Made by a program: the position numbers and the translations under genes. Of a stretch of 24,694 bases of DNA, positions 1 to 8,304 are shown piece by piece. Positions within the stretch are counted from its first letter, which is position 1. Each line of letters starts with the position of its first letter. Below the pieces are notes generated by a model that was not told the origin of the DNA, made no database searches, and saw only the letters and a list, made by a program, of their open reading frames with translations. The DNA is from Bacillus_CJ salitolerans (GTDB lineage Bacteria > Bacillota > Bacilli > Bacillales > SA4), in the NCBI RefSeq assembly GCF_042680805.1, contig NZ_JBHUEM010000017.1, positions 1-24,694 of the forward strand, written 5' to 3'.

Positions 1-437
1 TGACATCATACAATGAAAGGTTATTATTTTTATCTGGTATATTTGGGTAATAAGTGTTTCATCTTATCTAGCAGAAACTGTCTACTTTAGTTTAGCAGTC
101 ACACTAATCTATGAAACGAGGTTCAACTCTTTTTAATAAGAGTGATTCTTATTTGTGTTTCAGTTCTTGATTCGGACGAAATTTAGCACAAAAGTTATCC
201 AATAATACACAAAATGGTTCAAATTTCAAGCTTTTTAACTTTTAAACTATATAGATAAGAACAAGGTTTTCTCGGAATTATCTATAGAACATTTAAGGGC
301 ATTTAAAACTGTAAAGAATTACATTCAGTATCTTGCAGGCAGTAAGTTTTGCTCATTTCTACCTCCGTGAAAAAAATAAAGGGGACTAAAGTAGAGATAG
401 ATTAACTCTCGTAAGGGGAAAGGGACAGGAGGAACAT
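1..437. other. AT-rich intergenic stretch, no gene seen
   Basis: I see no open reading frame with a ribosome binding site on either strand. The stretch is AT-rich and unstructured apart from the AGGAGG ribosome binding site at about 427-432 that serves the gene starting at 438. It probably holds that gene's promoter, but I cannot single out a convincing pair of hexamers. Confidence 0.5.
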
Positions 438-1019
438 ATGGATAAGGAAACAAAGACAGTTTATGTTTTGTTGACCGACACTGGCTCAATATTCAATAAG
501 TTAATCAAATGGTTTACAAAAGCACCATATAATCATGTTTCCATTGTTTTTGACGAAAACCTAAATGAAATCTATAGCTTTGGACGGAAATACCCTCGAA
601 ATCCTTTGATTGCTGGCTTTATAAGAGAAGATGTCTACTTCGGTACTTACCGATATTTTTATAATACGAAATGCCTATTATTAAAAATTGATGTTACATC
701 AAAGGAATTCGTTCATATCAGAAATGTAATCCAATACTTTAATAATAATAAAGAACTATATACATATAATTGGTTGGGACTTGTTGGTGTGGCTTTTCGC
801 TATCCGATTCATTCAAGAAATAAATACTTTTGCTCCCAATTTGTTGCGGAGGTTTTTGAAAAAAGTGGCTTGGACTTATGGAATCTTCCTTCTACTCTTG
901 TCACACCAAATGACTTTTTAATTCATCCACGTTTCCAACTAGTTTATGAAGGAAGATTGTATGATTATCATTTATTGGATCATGTTATGCTCTCCATACC
1001 AGAAGCCGGGTTTGAGTGA
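438..1019 (+). CDS. Permuted papain-like / NlpC-P60-like hydrolase family protein
   Basis: A 193-residue soluble protein with no signal peptide or membrane segment. The N-terminal part carries YNHVSIVF with His33 and the C-terminal half carries KYFCSQFVAEVF with Cys132. This His-first, Cys-later order is the circularly permuted papain arrangement of the YiiX/YaeF-type branch of the NlpC/P60 superfamily; Glu44 in the strand after the His could be a third polar residue. Members are thought to be cysteine amidases, peptidases or acyltransferases acting on lipids or cell-wall peptides, but the substrate cannot be told from sequence. The ATG at 438 follows AGGAGG with good spacing. The gene stands alone; the next gene is about 290 bases away behind a terminator-like hairpin. 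Superfamily assignment is fairly good; the exact activity is inference. Confidence 0.65.
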   Translation: MDKETKTVYVLLTDTGSIFNKLIKWFTKAPYNHVSIVFDENLNEIYSFGRKYPRNPLIAGFIREDVYFGTYRYFYNTKCLLLKIDVTSKEFVHIRNVIQYFNNNKELYTYNWLGLVGVAFRYPIHSRNKYFCSQFVAEVFEKSGLDLWNLPSTLVTPNDFLIHPRFQLVYEGRLYDYHLLDHVMLSIPEAGFE

Positions 1020-1135
1020 TAAGAAAGTATCACTATAATCGTTAATTTAGTCGAGTGTTTACTATTTAAATCAAAACTCTCTCGAATATTACATATCAAA
1101 TTGATGGAGGGGGCTGTATTCTTTGTTAAAAATAA

Positions 1136-1163
1136 TGATCAGCTACGGCTGGTCACTTTTTTT
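1136..1163 (+). terminator. Rho-independent terminator
   Basis: TGATCAGC (1136-1143), loop TACG, GCTGGTCA (1148-1155), then a run of seven T. The stem is 8 bp with one G-T wobble. It lies about 120 bases after the papain-like gene and before the small membrane protein gene, so it probably ends the former. Confidence 0.7.
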
Positions 1164-1306
1164 AGAATTTAGTTGATTTAGAAGGTACTTGACTAAATTT
1201 GAAGAATACCTACTTAGTAAAGTCAACAAACCTCATCACCTAAATCTTTTGATGAGATTGGTAGATAGGACTATTAGTTGGGATTACCACAAAAGGGGGG
1301 ACAGAT

Positions 1307-1627
1307 ATGAGTGGTTTACTAAATCTTGGCAGCCTTGCGCTTGGACTAATTGCTTGGATACTTCCTGTTGTTAATCTTTTGCACGATAAAAAGCAAGATC
1401 ATAGGTATTGGGGTACACTTTCCATAATAAGTATGAGTGCTTGTGCTATGTCACTATGTTTCCAAATTTTTTATAATTATCATCTAGTAAAGATAGAGGA
1501 TTGGTCTGCTCTTATGGACACTACCGGCGCAGTGGCATTTGTCGCAGCAATTCTTCTCATAGTTACCATTCTATTAAATGCTATTACAATGATTATTTAT
1601 CGTGACAGAAGAAGAGTAGGATGTTAA
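1307..1627 (+). CDS. Small membrane protein, unknown function
   Basis: A 106-residue hydrophobic protein with three likely membrane helices (roughly residues 5-25, 36-56 and 73-96). A charged loop HDKKQDHRYW lies between the first two, a segment containing the acidic KIEDW between the last two, and the tail is basic (YRDRRRVGC). The ATG at 1307 has a purine-rich AAAAGGGGGG site about eight bases upstream. It is not in an operon: an unrelated AT-rich gap follows and the next gene is on the opposite strand. I believe homologues occur widely in Bacillus as small uncharacterised membrane proteins, but I do not recognise a named family with certainty and assign no function. Confidence 0.65.
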   Translation: MSGLLNLGSLALGLIAWILPVVNLLHDKKQDHRYWGTLSIISMSACAMSLCFQIFYNYHLVKIEDWSALMDTTGAVAFVAAILLIVTILLNAITMIIYRDRRRVGC

Positions 1628-1899
1628 ATTCCAGTTTGTTAGGTTAATAATCAATACTTGATCAAATGGTCGAAAATCACACTCTTTTTTATGCTTCATT
1701 ATGGATAATTAGTAGAAAAGAAATTGGCCAATATTGTCATGGTTCTAAAAATAAACGCACCTCCTCAAAATGGAACATGCAAAATTTTGAGCTACAAAAA
1801 AAAAGCACCACAATTGTTAAGTATGGGTACCCATTGAGATGCTGTTAACATTTGTATCTGAGGAGCGTGTATGTTTGTAATATTTTTCTAAACCTTCCA

Positions 1900-2322
1900 T
1901 TAAGGCTTCTTTTCAGGTTCATCATAGGTAACGTAGGTCCCTGCAATAAAATCGTGAATCGAACGCTTATCTTCTCTTATTCCAACCATTAAAGCACTAA
2001 CAATAACTCCTATGCCAAGTGTTATCACATAAACTAATCCTGCTACGACATTCCGAAGGATCATGGTTCCAAGGCCCACTTTATTACCGTCTAATCGAGC
2101 GATACGTATCCCTAGTACTCGTTTGCCAACTGTATATCCATGCCAAACAACAGGAAGCAACAACGCATATAATATTTCGATAATATTCGTTATAAGATTA
2201 TTTTCTACGAGGAATTGTTGATAAATAAGAAGACTCGCTACTCCTACTACAATGAATAGAAGTATAGCGTCAAGAATAGATGCACCTAACCTCACCCAAA
2301 AACCAGCTGGGTTACTTACCAT
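1900..2322 (-). CDS. RDD family membrane protein
   Basis: A 140-residue integral membrane protein. The N-terminal FWVRLGASILDAILL matches the RDD-domain opening (an Arg, then an Asp in the first helix), and later WHGYTVGKRVLGIRIARLDG matches the conserved stretch after the second helix in this family. Two further hydrophobic segments follow, and a short polar tail ends in PEKKP. RDD proteins are small multi-helix membrane proteins; some have been linked to ion exchange, but most are uncharacterised. I chose the ATG at 2322 because AAAGGGGATGG lies just upstream; the longer TTG start at 2346 has no ribosome binding site. The gene is monocistronic as far as can be seen. Family call is good; function is unknown. 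Confidence 0.8.
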   Translation of the reverse strand: MVSNPAGFWVRLGASILDAILLFIVVGVASLLIYQQFLVENNLITNIIEILYALLLPVVWHGYTVGKRVLGIRIARLDGNKVGLGTMILRNVVAGLVYVITLGIGVIVSALMVGIREDKRSIHDFIAGTYVTYDEPEKKP

Positions 2323-2946
2323 ATCCCATCCCCTTTCTTGAAGCAATAAATATACATTACAGATAAATATTCAAGTAGTGACGCTATATGACTATATTTA
2401 ATCATATCTAAAATAATTCTTTTTATAGAGCTAGTACAGATCCTGTTACAATTGCAAAAATAGTTCCAATCATATTTTGGGTCACTTACTACACTCATAT
2501 TTTTGTATGTAGATATCGTAGGACAAAAAAGTGATTACCGTTATTTGAAAAAAATGGAATTATGTCAGCAGTGGATCGTACTTTAAAGTAATGAATCATT
2601 CAAAGAATTATTATCTAAAATGTTCTATGTTTACAATTTTGATATTTACATAAACTCATTCCAAACGGAATTCAGTTTAATGTATAAACTATTTTGAACA
2701 GTTGGAGTAATAAACGAAACCACTTGAATTTCACTTTAATTAAGGATATTTTTTTTGAAGAAAATAGCTAATTGTAGAAAAAACAGGGGGGAAAGATCGG
2801 TAAAAAGAGTCGATCTTCTTTTATGTTCAATAGGGTTAGAGAATACCTGACTTATTATTGGAATATTATGTTAATATTATATTGATGATCTATATTAATC
2901 AACGAAAGTTTAAGTTAACGGAGGAACAATAAGTGGGTGGAAATAA
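2323..2946. other. Intergenic region between divergent RDD and Nudix genes
   Basis: A 620-base AT-rich region without a convincing gene. A minus-strand frame at 2316-2498 has no ribosome binding site. It should contain the promoters of both flanking genes. Its visible structures are the hairpin at 2792-2823 and the ribosome binding sites just before 2947. Confidence 0.5.
2792..2823 (+). terminator. Terminator-like hairpin with no gene upstream
   Basis: AAGATCG (2793-2799) and CGATCTT (2811-2817) form a 7-bp stem with an 11-base loop followed by CTTTTAT. No plus-strand gene precedes it, so it may act as a leader structure for the Nudix gene or be a chance hairpin. Confidence 0.35.
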
Positions 2947-3963
2947 ATGAATAATCAGTCAAAACATTTGGTTGCTGTCTCAGCACTTGTAAAAAATGAG
3001 GATGGACAAGTTTTAATGGTCCGAACGCATTTGCGTTCGGACACTTGGGAATTACCTGGGGGATTTGTAGAGGCCGGTGAGTCACTTGATGTTGCTGTTT
3101 GTCGGGAATTTTTCGAAGAAACAGGAATCGTCATACGCCCAATTGGAATATCGGGCGTCTACTACAATGAGCGGATTCACGTATTGTCTGTAGTTTTTAA
3201 GGGAGAATACATAAGTGGTGATATTAGAATTCAACCCGAAGAGATTCTAGAAGCAAAATTTTTAGAGATGGATGAAACAAATATTGATGAATACATTAAA
3301 CGTCCTCATTTAAAATCACGTATACTTGATGCAATAAACGAGGCTAACTCGGTCCCTTATGAGACGTGGAATTTAAACCCTCCCAATTACAAGCTCTTGT
3401 CAAGAATAGACAGTGCACATAAGGATTCTAAGCGTGTTTTTTTACTCACTGGAAAGCCTAGAATTGGAAAAACAACTATAATAAAACAATTAATTAATAA
3501 AATTGGAGCAGATGTTTGTGGTGGATTTTATACGGAGGGGATAACAAATTCAAATGGCCGAGTAGGTTTCAGGTGCGTTTCAATCAATGGACAAAGTGTG
3601 GAATTTGCGAACGTAGAAAGTCCAAGCAAAACACGATTTGGAAGGTACGGGATTGATATTGAAAAGTTCGAAGAATTTGCTATAAACGTATTAAATGAAG
3701 CTATGAGTTCCAAGGAATTAATTGTAATTGATGAAATTGGCTATATGCAGATGCTATCAAGCTCTTTTCAAAAACTAGTTCAAGAGCTTGTTACTGATTA
3801 TAGTAAAATGATTCTGGGCACAATCCCTATAGATAGCCATCCTGAAATAGACAAAATTAAATATTTTAAAGGAGCAGAGATCATTAATGTAAATGATCTT
3901 AATCGTGATATGATATCGGAACCTATGGTAAGAGATATCTTGAATTCGTTAGGTCATCGATAA
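2947..3963 (+). CDS. Nudix hydrolase fused to THEP1-type nucleoside-triphosphatase
   Basis: A 338-residue two-domain protein. Residues 1-135 are a Nudix domain: the Nudix box spans 39-61 and fits GX5EX7REUXEEXGU at every fixed position (G39, E45, R53, E54, E57, E58, G60). After a linker at about 136-160 comes a P-loop NTPase: Walker A GKPRIGKTT at 169-177, GGFYTEG at 192-198, FGRYGID at 231-237 and Walker B LIVIDEIGYM at 258-267. The order of these motifs is that of the THEP1/NTPase_1 family (human NTPCR), which hydrolyses NTPs to NDPs. Nudix enzymes cleave nucleoside diphosphates linked to another group. The fusion suggests a nucleotide house-cleaning or salvage role in the cytoplasm; substrates are unknown. 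Both active sites look intact. The ATG at 2947 has GGTGG six bases upstream and a stop codon just before it in frame. No neighbour shares its operon. Confidence 0.85.
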   Translation: MNNQSKHLVAVSALVKNEDGQVLMVRTHLRSDTWELPGGFVEAGESLDVAVCREFFEETGIVIRPIGISGVYYNERIHVLSVVFKGEYISGDIRIQPEEILEAKFLEMDETNIDEYIKRPHLKSRILDAINEANSVPYETWNLNPPNYKLLSRIDSAHKDSKRVFLLTGKPRIGKTTIIKQLINKIGADVCGGFYTEGITNSNGRVGFRCVSINGQSVEFANVESPSKTRFGRYGIDIEKFEEFAINVLNEAMSSKELIVIDEIGYMQMLSSSFQKLVQELVTDYSKMILGTIPIDSHPEIDKIKYFKGAEIINVNDLNRDMISEPMVRDILNSLGHR

Positions 3964-4082
3964 AAGTGGATGTAGGTCGCTGATATGTATTACATATGAT
4001 TGAATGAGTGAAATAGAAAAGGTGATAATCAAGGCGTATTATAATTTATATATCCTAGTGATTAAGTAATATTTAGAAGAGG

Positions 4083-4697
4083 GTGTTTATTATAAAACAT
4101 TATCGGGTTAAGGTTTTGCTTGTTTTGTTGCTATTTACGGGAGGATGTCTCCATGTTGACTCAGCTGCAGAAGAACAAAAGGAGGAGAGTTTACGTCAAT
4201 TATCTAGTAGAATCATAGAGCTTGAAAAGATGAATAGAGGCCAACAAGAAAAAATGGAGGAGCTTAATACGTTAATTCAGTTGAAATATTCTCAATTAAA
4301 AGAGTTAGAGACAGCTAATTCTCTCTTACAAGATAAAACCTCTATGATGGACATCAACCTTCAAGTCCTTCAGGATCTCGTTCATCAGACTATCGATTTT
4401 AGAACTGCTATTTATAATGGTGCTGACATTAAGGGGGATCAATTAGAATTGAATATAACATATGCAGATATGGTTCAAGATGAGGACTCTCCAAATGGGT
4501 TTTACTTAAAGGAGTCTGAGGTAAATGATCTCATCAGTATCAATAATAATGTACCGATTTATCTATTGAACAGAACGGGTAATATGTATCCCCAAAACGT
4601 GCAATGGGAGGAAGTTGTTGAGCTGGGGGGAGGATTTCTAAAGTTATATGAAAAGAATGGTGAAGTCATTTTTATTATTGAACGATATTTACCCTGA
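4083..4697 (+). CDS. Coiled-coil lipoprotein, unknown function
   Basis: A 204-residue protein with a lipoprotein signal: basic KHYRVK, a hydrophobic core VLLVLLLF, then TGGC with Cys22 as the lipidation site. Residues about 30-95 are rich in Glu, Gln, Leu and Lys with a heptad-like pattern, so a coiled coil is likely. The C-terminal half (about 105-204) is a globular domain with no motif I know. It should be anchored to the outer face of the membrane. The GTG at 4083 is the first possible start after an in-frame TAG at 4074, but its ribosome binding site (AGAAGAGG) lies very close, so translation may be weak or the true start a little further in. The gene is isolated. Coding status is good, function unknown. 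Confidence 0.7.
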   Translation: MFIIKHYRVKVLLVLLLFTGGCLHVDSAAEEQKEESLRQLSSRIIELEKMNRGQQEKMEELNTLIQLKYSQLKELETANSLLQDKTSMMDINLQVLQDLVHQTIDFRTAIYNGADIKGDQLELNITYADMVQDEDSPNGFYLKESEVNDLISINNNVPIYLLNRTGNMYPQNVQWEEVVELGGGFLKLYEKNGEVIFIIERYLP

Positions 4698-5099
4698 TTT
4701 TAATGGATTAATTAAATACAAAGGTTATCGTCAATCACAAGGGTAACCGTGAAGAACGAGATGAGCTGAAAGAATAGAATATAAAGCTCAACTCAGCTAC
4801 AAAAAAGAATGATTTGTCTGATTAACATAGATAGAGTGATAGCAGCTATTGAGTAAATTATAAGGATATCATATGAGGGGGGCTAAGTAACACAAGGGGT
4901 AATTTAGTATCAAGACTAGACACATTATCGTATAGATTTGCTCATAAAAGTAGAAACTCCTTTGCAAGCTTTGCTATAGAACGACCCTCATGTTTATCTA
5001 AATAAAGACCGACTATAAATAGTCGGTCTTTACAGTTTAGAGTAGGGTGTTACTTAATAACATCTATAAGAATATAATACTGTAGGACCGAAGAAGCCT
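4698..5099. other. Intergenic region between convergent lipoprotein and katG genes
   Basis: A 400-base region without a gene that I can support. Near its right end is the perfect hairpin at 5004-5031, which most likely serves katG. No comparable terminator is seen directly behind the lipoprotein gene. Confidence 0.5.
5004..5031 (-). terminator. katG terminator
   Basis: A perfect 12-bp stem, AAAGACCGACTA (5004-5015) with TAGTCGGTCTTT (5020-5031), and a four-base loop. Read on the minus strand it ends in GGTCTTTATTT about 70 bases after the katG stop codon. It may also stop plus-strand transcription. Confidence 0.8.
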
Positions 5100-7283
5100 T
5101 TACTCAAGATCGAATCGATCTGCATTCATTACCTTGACCCAGGCAGCGATAAAGTCACGGACAAACTTCTCTTTGTTATCCTCTTGAGCATAAACTTCTG
5201 CAATGGCACGTAGAACGGAGTTTGACCCGAATACTAGGTCAACTCTTGTTGCTGTACGTACTACTTCACCAGTCTTACGATCACGTCCTTCATAAACGCC
5301 ACCGCTTACAGGCTTCCATTCTACGCCCATGTCAAGTAAGTTCACAAAGAAGTCATTCGTGAGTGTACCTACTCGATCAGTAAACACACCGTGTTTTGTT
5401 CCACCAAAGTTTGTGCCGAGTACACGCATTCCACCAATAAGTGCAGTCATTTCTGGTGCAGTAAGGTTTAATAGATGTGCTTTGTCCACTAGGAGTTCTT
5501 CAGGACTTACACTATACTCTTTCTTCTGATAGTTGCGGAAACCATCTGCGACAGGTTCTAGCACGGCAAAGCTTTCTACATCAGTTTGTTCTTCTGTTGC
5601 ATCGCCACGGCCTGGAGAAAAAGGAACCGTAACATCGAAACCTGCATCTTGTGCAGCTTTTTCTACTGCGGCACTACCACCGAGCACAATCAAGTCGGCA
5701 AGGCTGACCTTCTTATCAAGGTGTTTTTGAACACCCTCTAATGCAGTAAGAACTTTTGTAAGTTGTTCCGGTTGATTCACTTCCCAATCCTTTTGTGGAG
5801 CTAGACGGATGCGAGCACCATTCGCACCACCGCGCATATCTGAGCCACGGAAGGTACTTGCTGAAGCCCAAGCTGTTGTGACTAGCTCACTGATTGTAAG
5901 CCCTGAGTCTAGAATCAATACTTTAATCTTTGCTACTTCTTCATCAGTTAATTCATAATTGACAGAAGGTACAGGATCTTGCCAGATCAGCTCTTCTTCT
6001 GGAACTTCTGGACCTAAATATCTTGAACGGGGACCCATGTCACGGTGTAATAGTTTGAACCATGCACGAGCAAATGCATCAGCAAACTCTTCTGGATTTT
6101 CATGGAAACGACGAGAAATCTTTTCATATGCTGGATCCATACGCATTGCCATATCAGCGGTCGTCATCATGGTTGGAACACGAACAGATGAATCCTCTGC
6201 ATCTGGTGCAAGATGCTCCTCAGCAGGATTTACTGGTGTCCACTGGTGTGCACCAGCAGGGCTCTTTGTAAGCTCCCATTCATAACCAAACAGTAAGTCA
6301 AAGTAACCATTATCCCACTTTGTCGGATTAGCCGTCCAAGCTCCCTCAATACCACTTGTGATGGTGTCACGCCCTTTTCCAGTTCCGTGTGTGCTTAACC
6401 AACCTAAGCCTTGGGCTTCAATAGAAGCACCTTCTGGCTCTGGACCAACATGAGCAGCATCTCCCGCACCGTGTGCCTTACCAAAAGTATGGCCGCCAGC
6501 TGTAAGTGCAACGGTTTCTTCATCATTCATTCCCATACGTGCAAAGGTTTCGCGGATGTCGCGTGCACTTGCTAGCGGGTCTGGGTTACCATTTGGGCCT
6601 TCTGGGTTAACATAGATAAGACCCATTTGAACGGCAGCAAGTGGATTTTCTAGCTCACGATCACCTGTGTAACGATTGTCACCTAGCATTTCAGTTTCAG
6701 AACCCCAGTAGATATCTTCTTCTGGATGCCAAATGTCAGCGCGTCCACCTCCAAAACCAAATGTCTTTCCACCCATTGATTCAATTGCCACATTCCCAGT
6801 TAGAAGCAAAAGATCAGCCCAGGAGATCTTGTTTCCATACTTTTGCTTAATCGGCCATAGTAGCCTGCGTGCTTTATCAAGGTTACCGTTGTCAGCCCAA
6901 CTGTTCAGTGGAGCAAATCGTTGTGCGCCAGTACCACCACCACCACGACCGTCTCCTGTACGATATGTACCAGCAGCGTGCCAAGCCATACGGATAAAGA
7001 ATGGACCATAATGTCCATAATCAGCTGGCCACCAATCTTGGCTGTTTGTCATTAAATTGTGAAGATCCTTCTTAAGAGCATGGTAATCTAGCTTTTGAAA
7101 CTCTTTTGCATAATCAAAGTCTTCTCCCATCGGATTCGATTTTCTGTCATGTTGGTGTAGAATATTCAAGTTCAATTGATTTGGCCACCAGTCTCGATTT
7201 GTCGTACCACTAGATTTAGTACTAGTAGCACTACCGTGCGAGAACGGGCACTTTCCAATGTTCGTATTGTTGTTTGCATCCAT
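5100..7283 (-). CDS. katG: Catalase-peroxidase KatG
   Basis: A 727-residue bifunctional heme catalase-peroxidase, the usual length for the family, with the duplicated peroxidase fold. It removes hydrogen peroxide in the cytoplasm and also oxidises organic donors. The distal site RMAWHAAGTYR gives Arg98, Trp101 and His102; the proximal heme ligand is His265 in TAGGHTFGKAH. Tyr224 (LIYVNPEGPNG) and Met250 (FARMGMN) complete the Trp101-Tyr224-Met250 crosslink needed for catalase activity; these match Mycobacterium tuberculosis Trp107, Tyr229 and Met255 with a 5-6 residue offset. The C-terminal half is the heme-free domain. The ATG at 7283 has AAGGAGGA seven bases upstream. Two PerR-like boxes about 75-110 bases upstream suggest peroxide induction. 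Long antisense frames inside the gene are composition shadows. Confidence 0.98.
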   Translation of the reverse strand: MDANNNTNIGKCPFSHGSATSTKSSGTTNRDWWPNQLNLNILHQHDRKSNPMGEDFDYAKEFQKLDYHALKKDLHNLMTNSQDWWPADYGHYGPFFIRMAWHAAGTYRTGDGRGGGGTGAQRFAPLNSWADNGNLDKARRLLWPIKQKYGNKISWADLLLLTGNVAIESMGGKTFGFGGGRADIWHPEEDIYWGSETEMLGDNRYTGDRELENPLAAVQMGLIYVNPEGPNGNPDPLASARDIRETFARMGMNDEETVALTAGGHTFGKAHGAGDAAHVGPEPEGASIEAQGLGWLSTHGTGKGRDTITSGIEGAWTANPTKWDNGYFDLLFGYEWELTKSPAGAHQWTPVNPAEEHLAPDAEDSSVRVPTMMTTADMAMRMDPAYEKISRRFHENPEEFADAFARAWFKLLHRDMGPRSRYLGPEVPEEELIWQDPVPSVNYELTDEEVAKIKVLILDSGLTISELVTTAWASASTFRGSDMRGGANGARIRLAPQKDWEVNQPEQLTKVLTALEGVQKHLDKKVSLADLIVLGGSAAVEKAAQDAGFDVTVPFSPGRGDATEEQTDVESFAVLEPVADGFRNYQKKEYSVSPEELLVDKAHLLNLTAPEMTALIGGMRVLGTNFGGTKHGVFTDRVGTLTNDFFVNLLDMGVEWKPVSGGVYEGRDRKTGEVVRTATRVDLVFGSNSVLRAIAEVYAQEDNKEKFVRDFIAAWVKVMNADRFDLE

Positions 7284-7358
7284 AAATGTTTCCTCCTTAT
7301 TTGGAAATGAATTATCAAAATAATTATGATTCTAGTCGCAATAAACCGATGAACTAGA

Positions 7359-7390
7359 TTATAATAATTATTATATTATCATTATAATAA
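7359..7390 (-). promoter_or_regulatory. Tandem PerR-like boxes upstream of katG
   Basis: TTATAATAATTATTA at 7359-7373 matches the PerR box TTATAATNATTATAA at all but one position. An adjacent TTATCATTATAATAA at 7376-7390 matches with two differences. They lie 76-107 bases upstream of the katG start, in an AT-rich promoter region. PerR control of catalase is established in B. subtilis; here it is inferred from the motif. Confidence 0.65.
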
Positions 7391-8304
7391 ACTATTACTT
7401 GTATTAAAAGTATAACAACTCAAAATACTCAATAATTTTTTCATTTGCATGGATATGGCTAATATACAAGAAGAGGGAATATGTTCCTAGACAATGGTGA
7501 GATTTATAGCCTGTCTTTTTTTGAACCATATTGAACGAAATAAGAAGAAGTTTCACATATGTGAACTCCCTTCATTTTCTGAAGTAATGTTAAACTTTCA
7601 GAATTCAGCAGAAATCCAAAACTGTTCTCCTTGCCAGTAAAAAACCAGCATTTAATGATAGAATGACTCCCTCTAGAGATAAATGTAGGTTAACTTTTAA
7701 AGTGCTTTTGTTGAAAGCATCAAGAAATTCGCGATCTCAGTCAGATATAGACTATCCAAAGAACGATATAATCTATTGTATTAGTGCGATTGTTGGTTCA
7801 GAATTTATTTTTTTGAAAACGTTGACTTTTTAGTATTTGGTGGTGTTGATTTGCGATTTTGTTTAGTATTTATTTTGTTTATTCAAGTAAATTAATTTCA
7901 TAATATAGAATTTCTTTCGGGCTTTACGCTTTTATAATACAAAAAAGGAATATCTTCCCAATAATTGATTGTTTTAGTTACCATACAAGAAGATAAAGCA
8001 TTTGTCGCCTCAACTGATATACCTAGAGCTAGGAGAGTATTATTGAGGTGTTTGAACTAATATAATTGAATAGAAAATGAAGATTTGCAGCTTTTTTAAT
8101 AATGAGGAAGGATGATAGAATTAAGTGAACAATAAATGAATATGAAAGTATTGAAAAAGCTATAGATATAGGACGCCCTTTCTGTTTATTGGTTAGAAAT
8201 AGAGCAGTGTCATTCTCATTAATGAAAGTTTCCAATTGTAAATGCATTACTAGATAGGGATAAAAGAAAATGGATATCTTGATAAAAGGGAGGAAGTGTT
8301 AACA
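7391..8304. other. About 0.9 kb with no convincing gene
   Basis: Apart from the presumed katG promoter at the left end and the ribosome binding site GGGAGGA at about 8288-8294 for the next gene, I see nothing that can be named. The one sizeable frame (minus strand, 8029-8247) lacks a ribosome binding site and reads like low-complexity hydrophobic sequence. The region is strongly AT-rich and could hold decayed sequence, a small RNA or long leaders. Confidence 0.45.

Noticed and set aside
1189..1374. TTG-started frame overlapping the small membrane protein gene
   Set aside because: Weak start signals, out-of-frame overlap with a better-supported gene, and no recognisable content.
1666..1848. 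60-residue plus-strand frame
   Set aside because: No ribosome binding site and translation resembles random AT-rich sequence.
2316..2498. 60-residue minus-strand frame upstream of the RDD gene
   Set aside because: It overlaps the RDD start out of frame and has no start signals.
5329..7011. Several plus-strand open frames antisense to katG (5329-5529, 5533-5730, 5959-6285, 6062-6271, 6641-6850, 6733-7011)
   Set aside because: They lie wholly inside a clear katG gene, lack ribosome binding sites and read like reverse-frame shadows.
8029..8247. 72-residue minus-strand frame in the gap after katG
   Set aside because: No ribosome binding site before its ATG, and its composition is that of AT-rich noncoding DNA.
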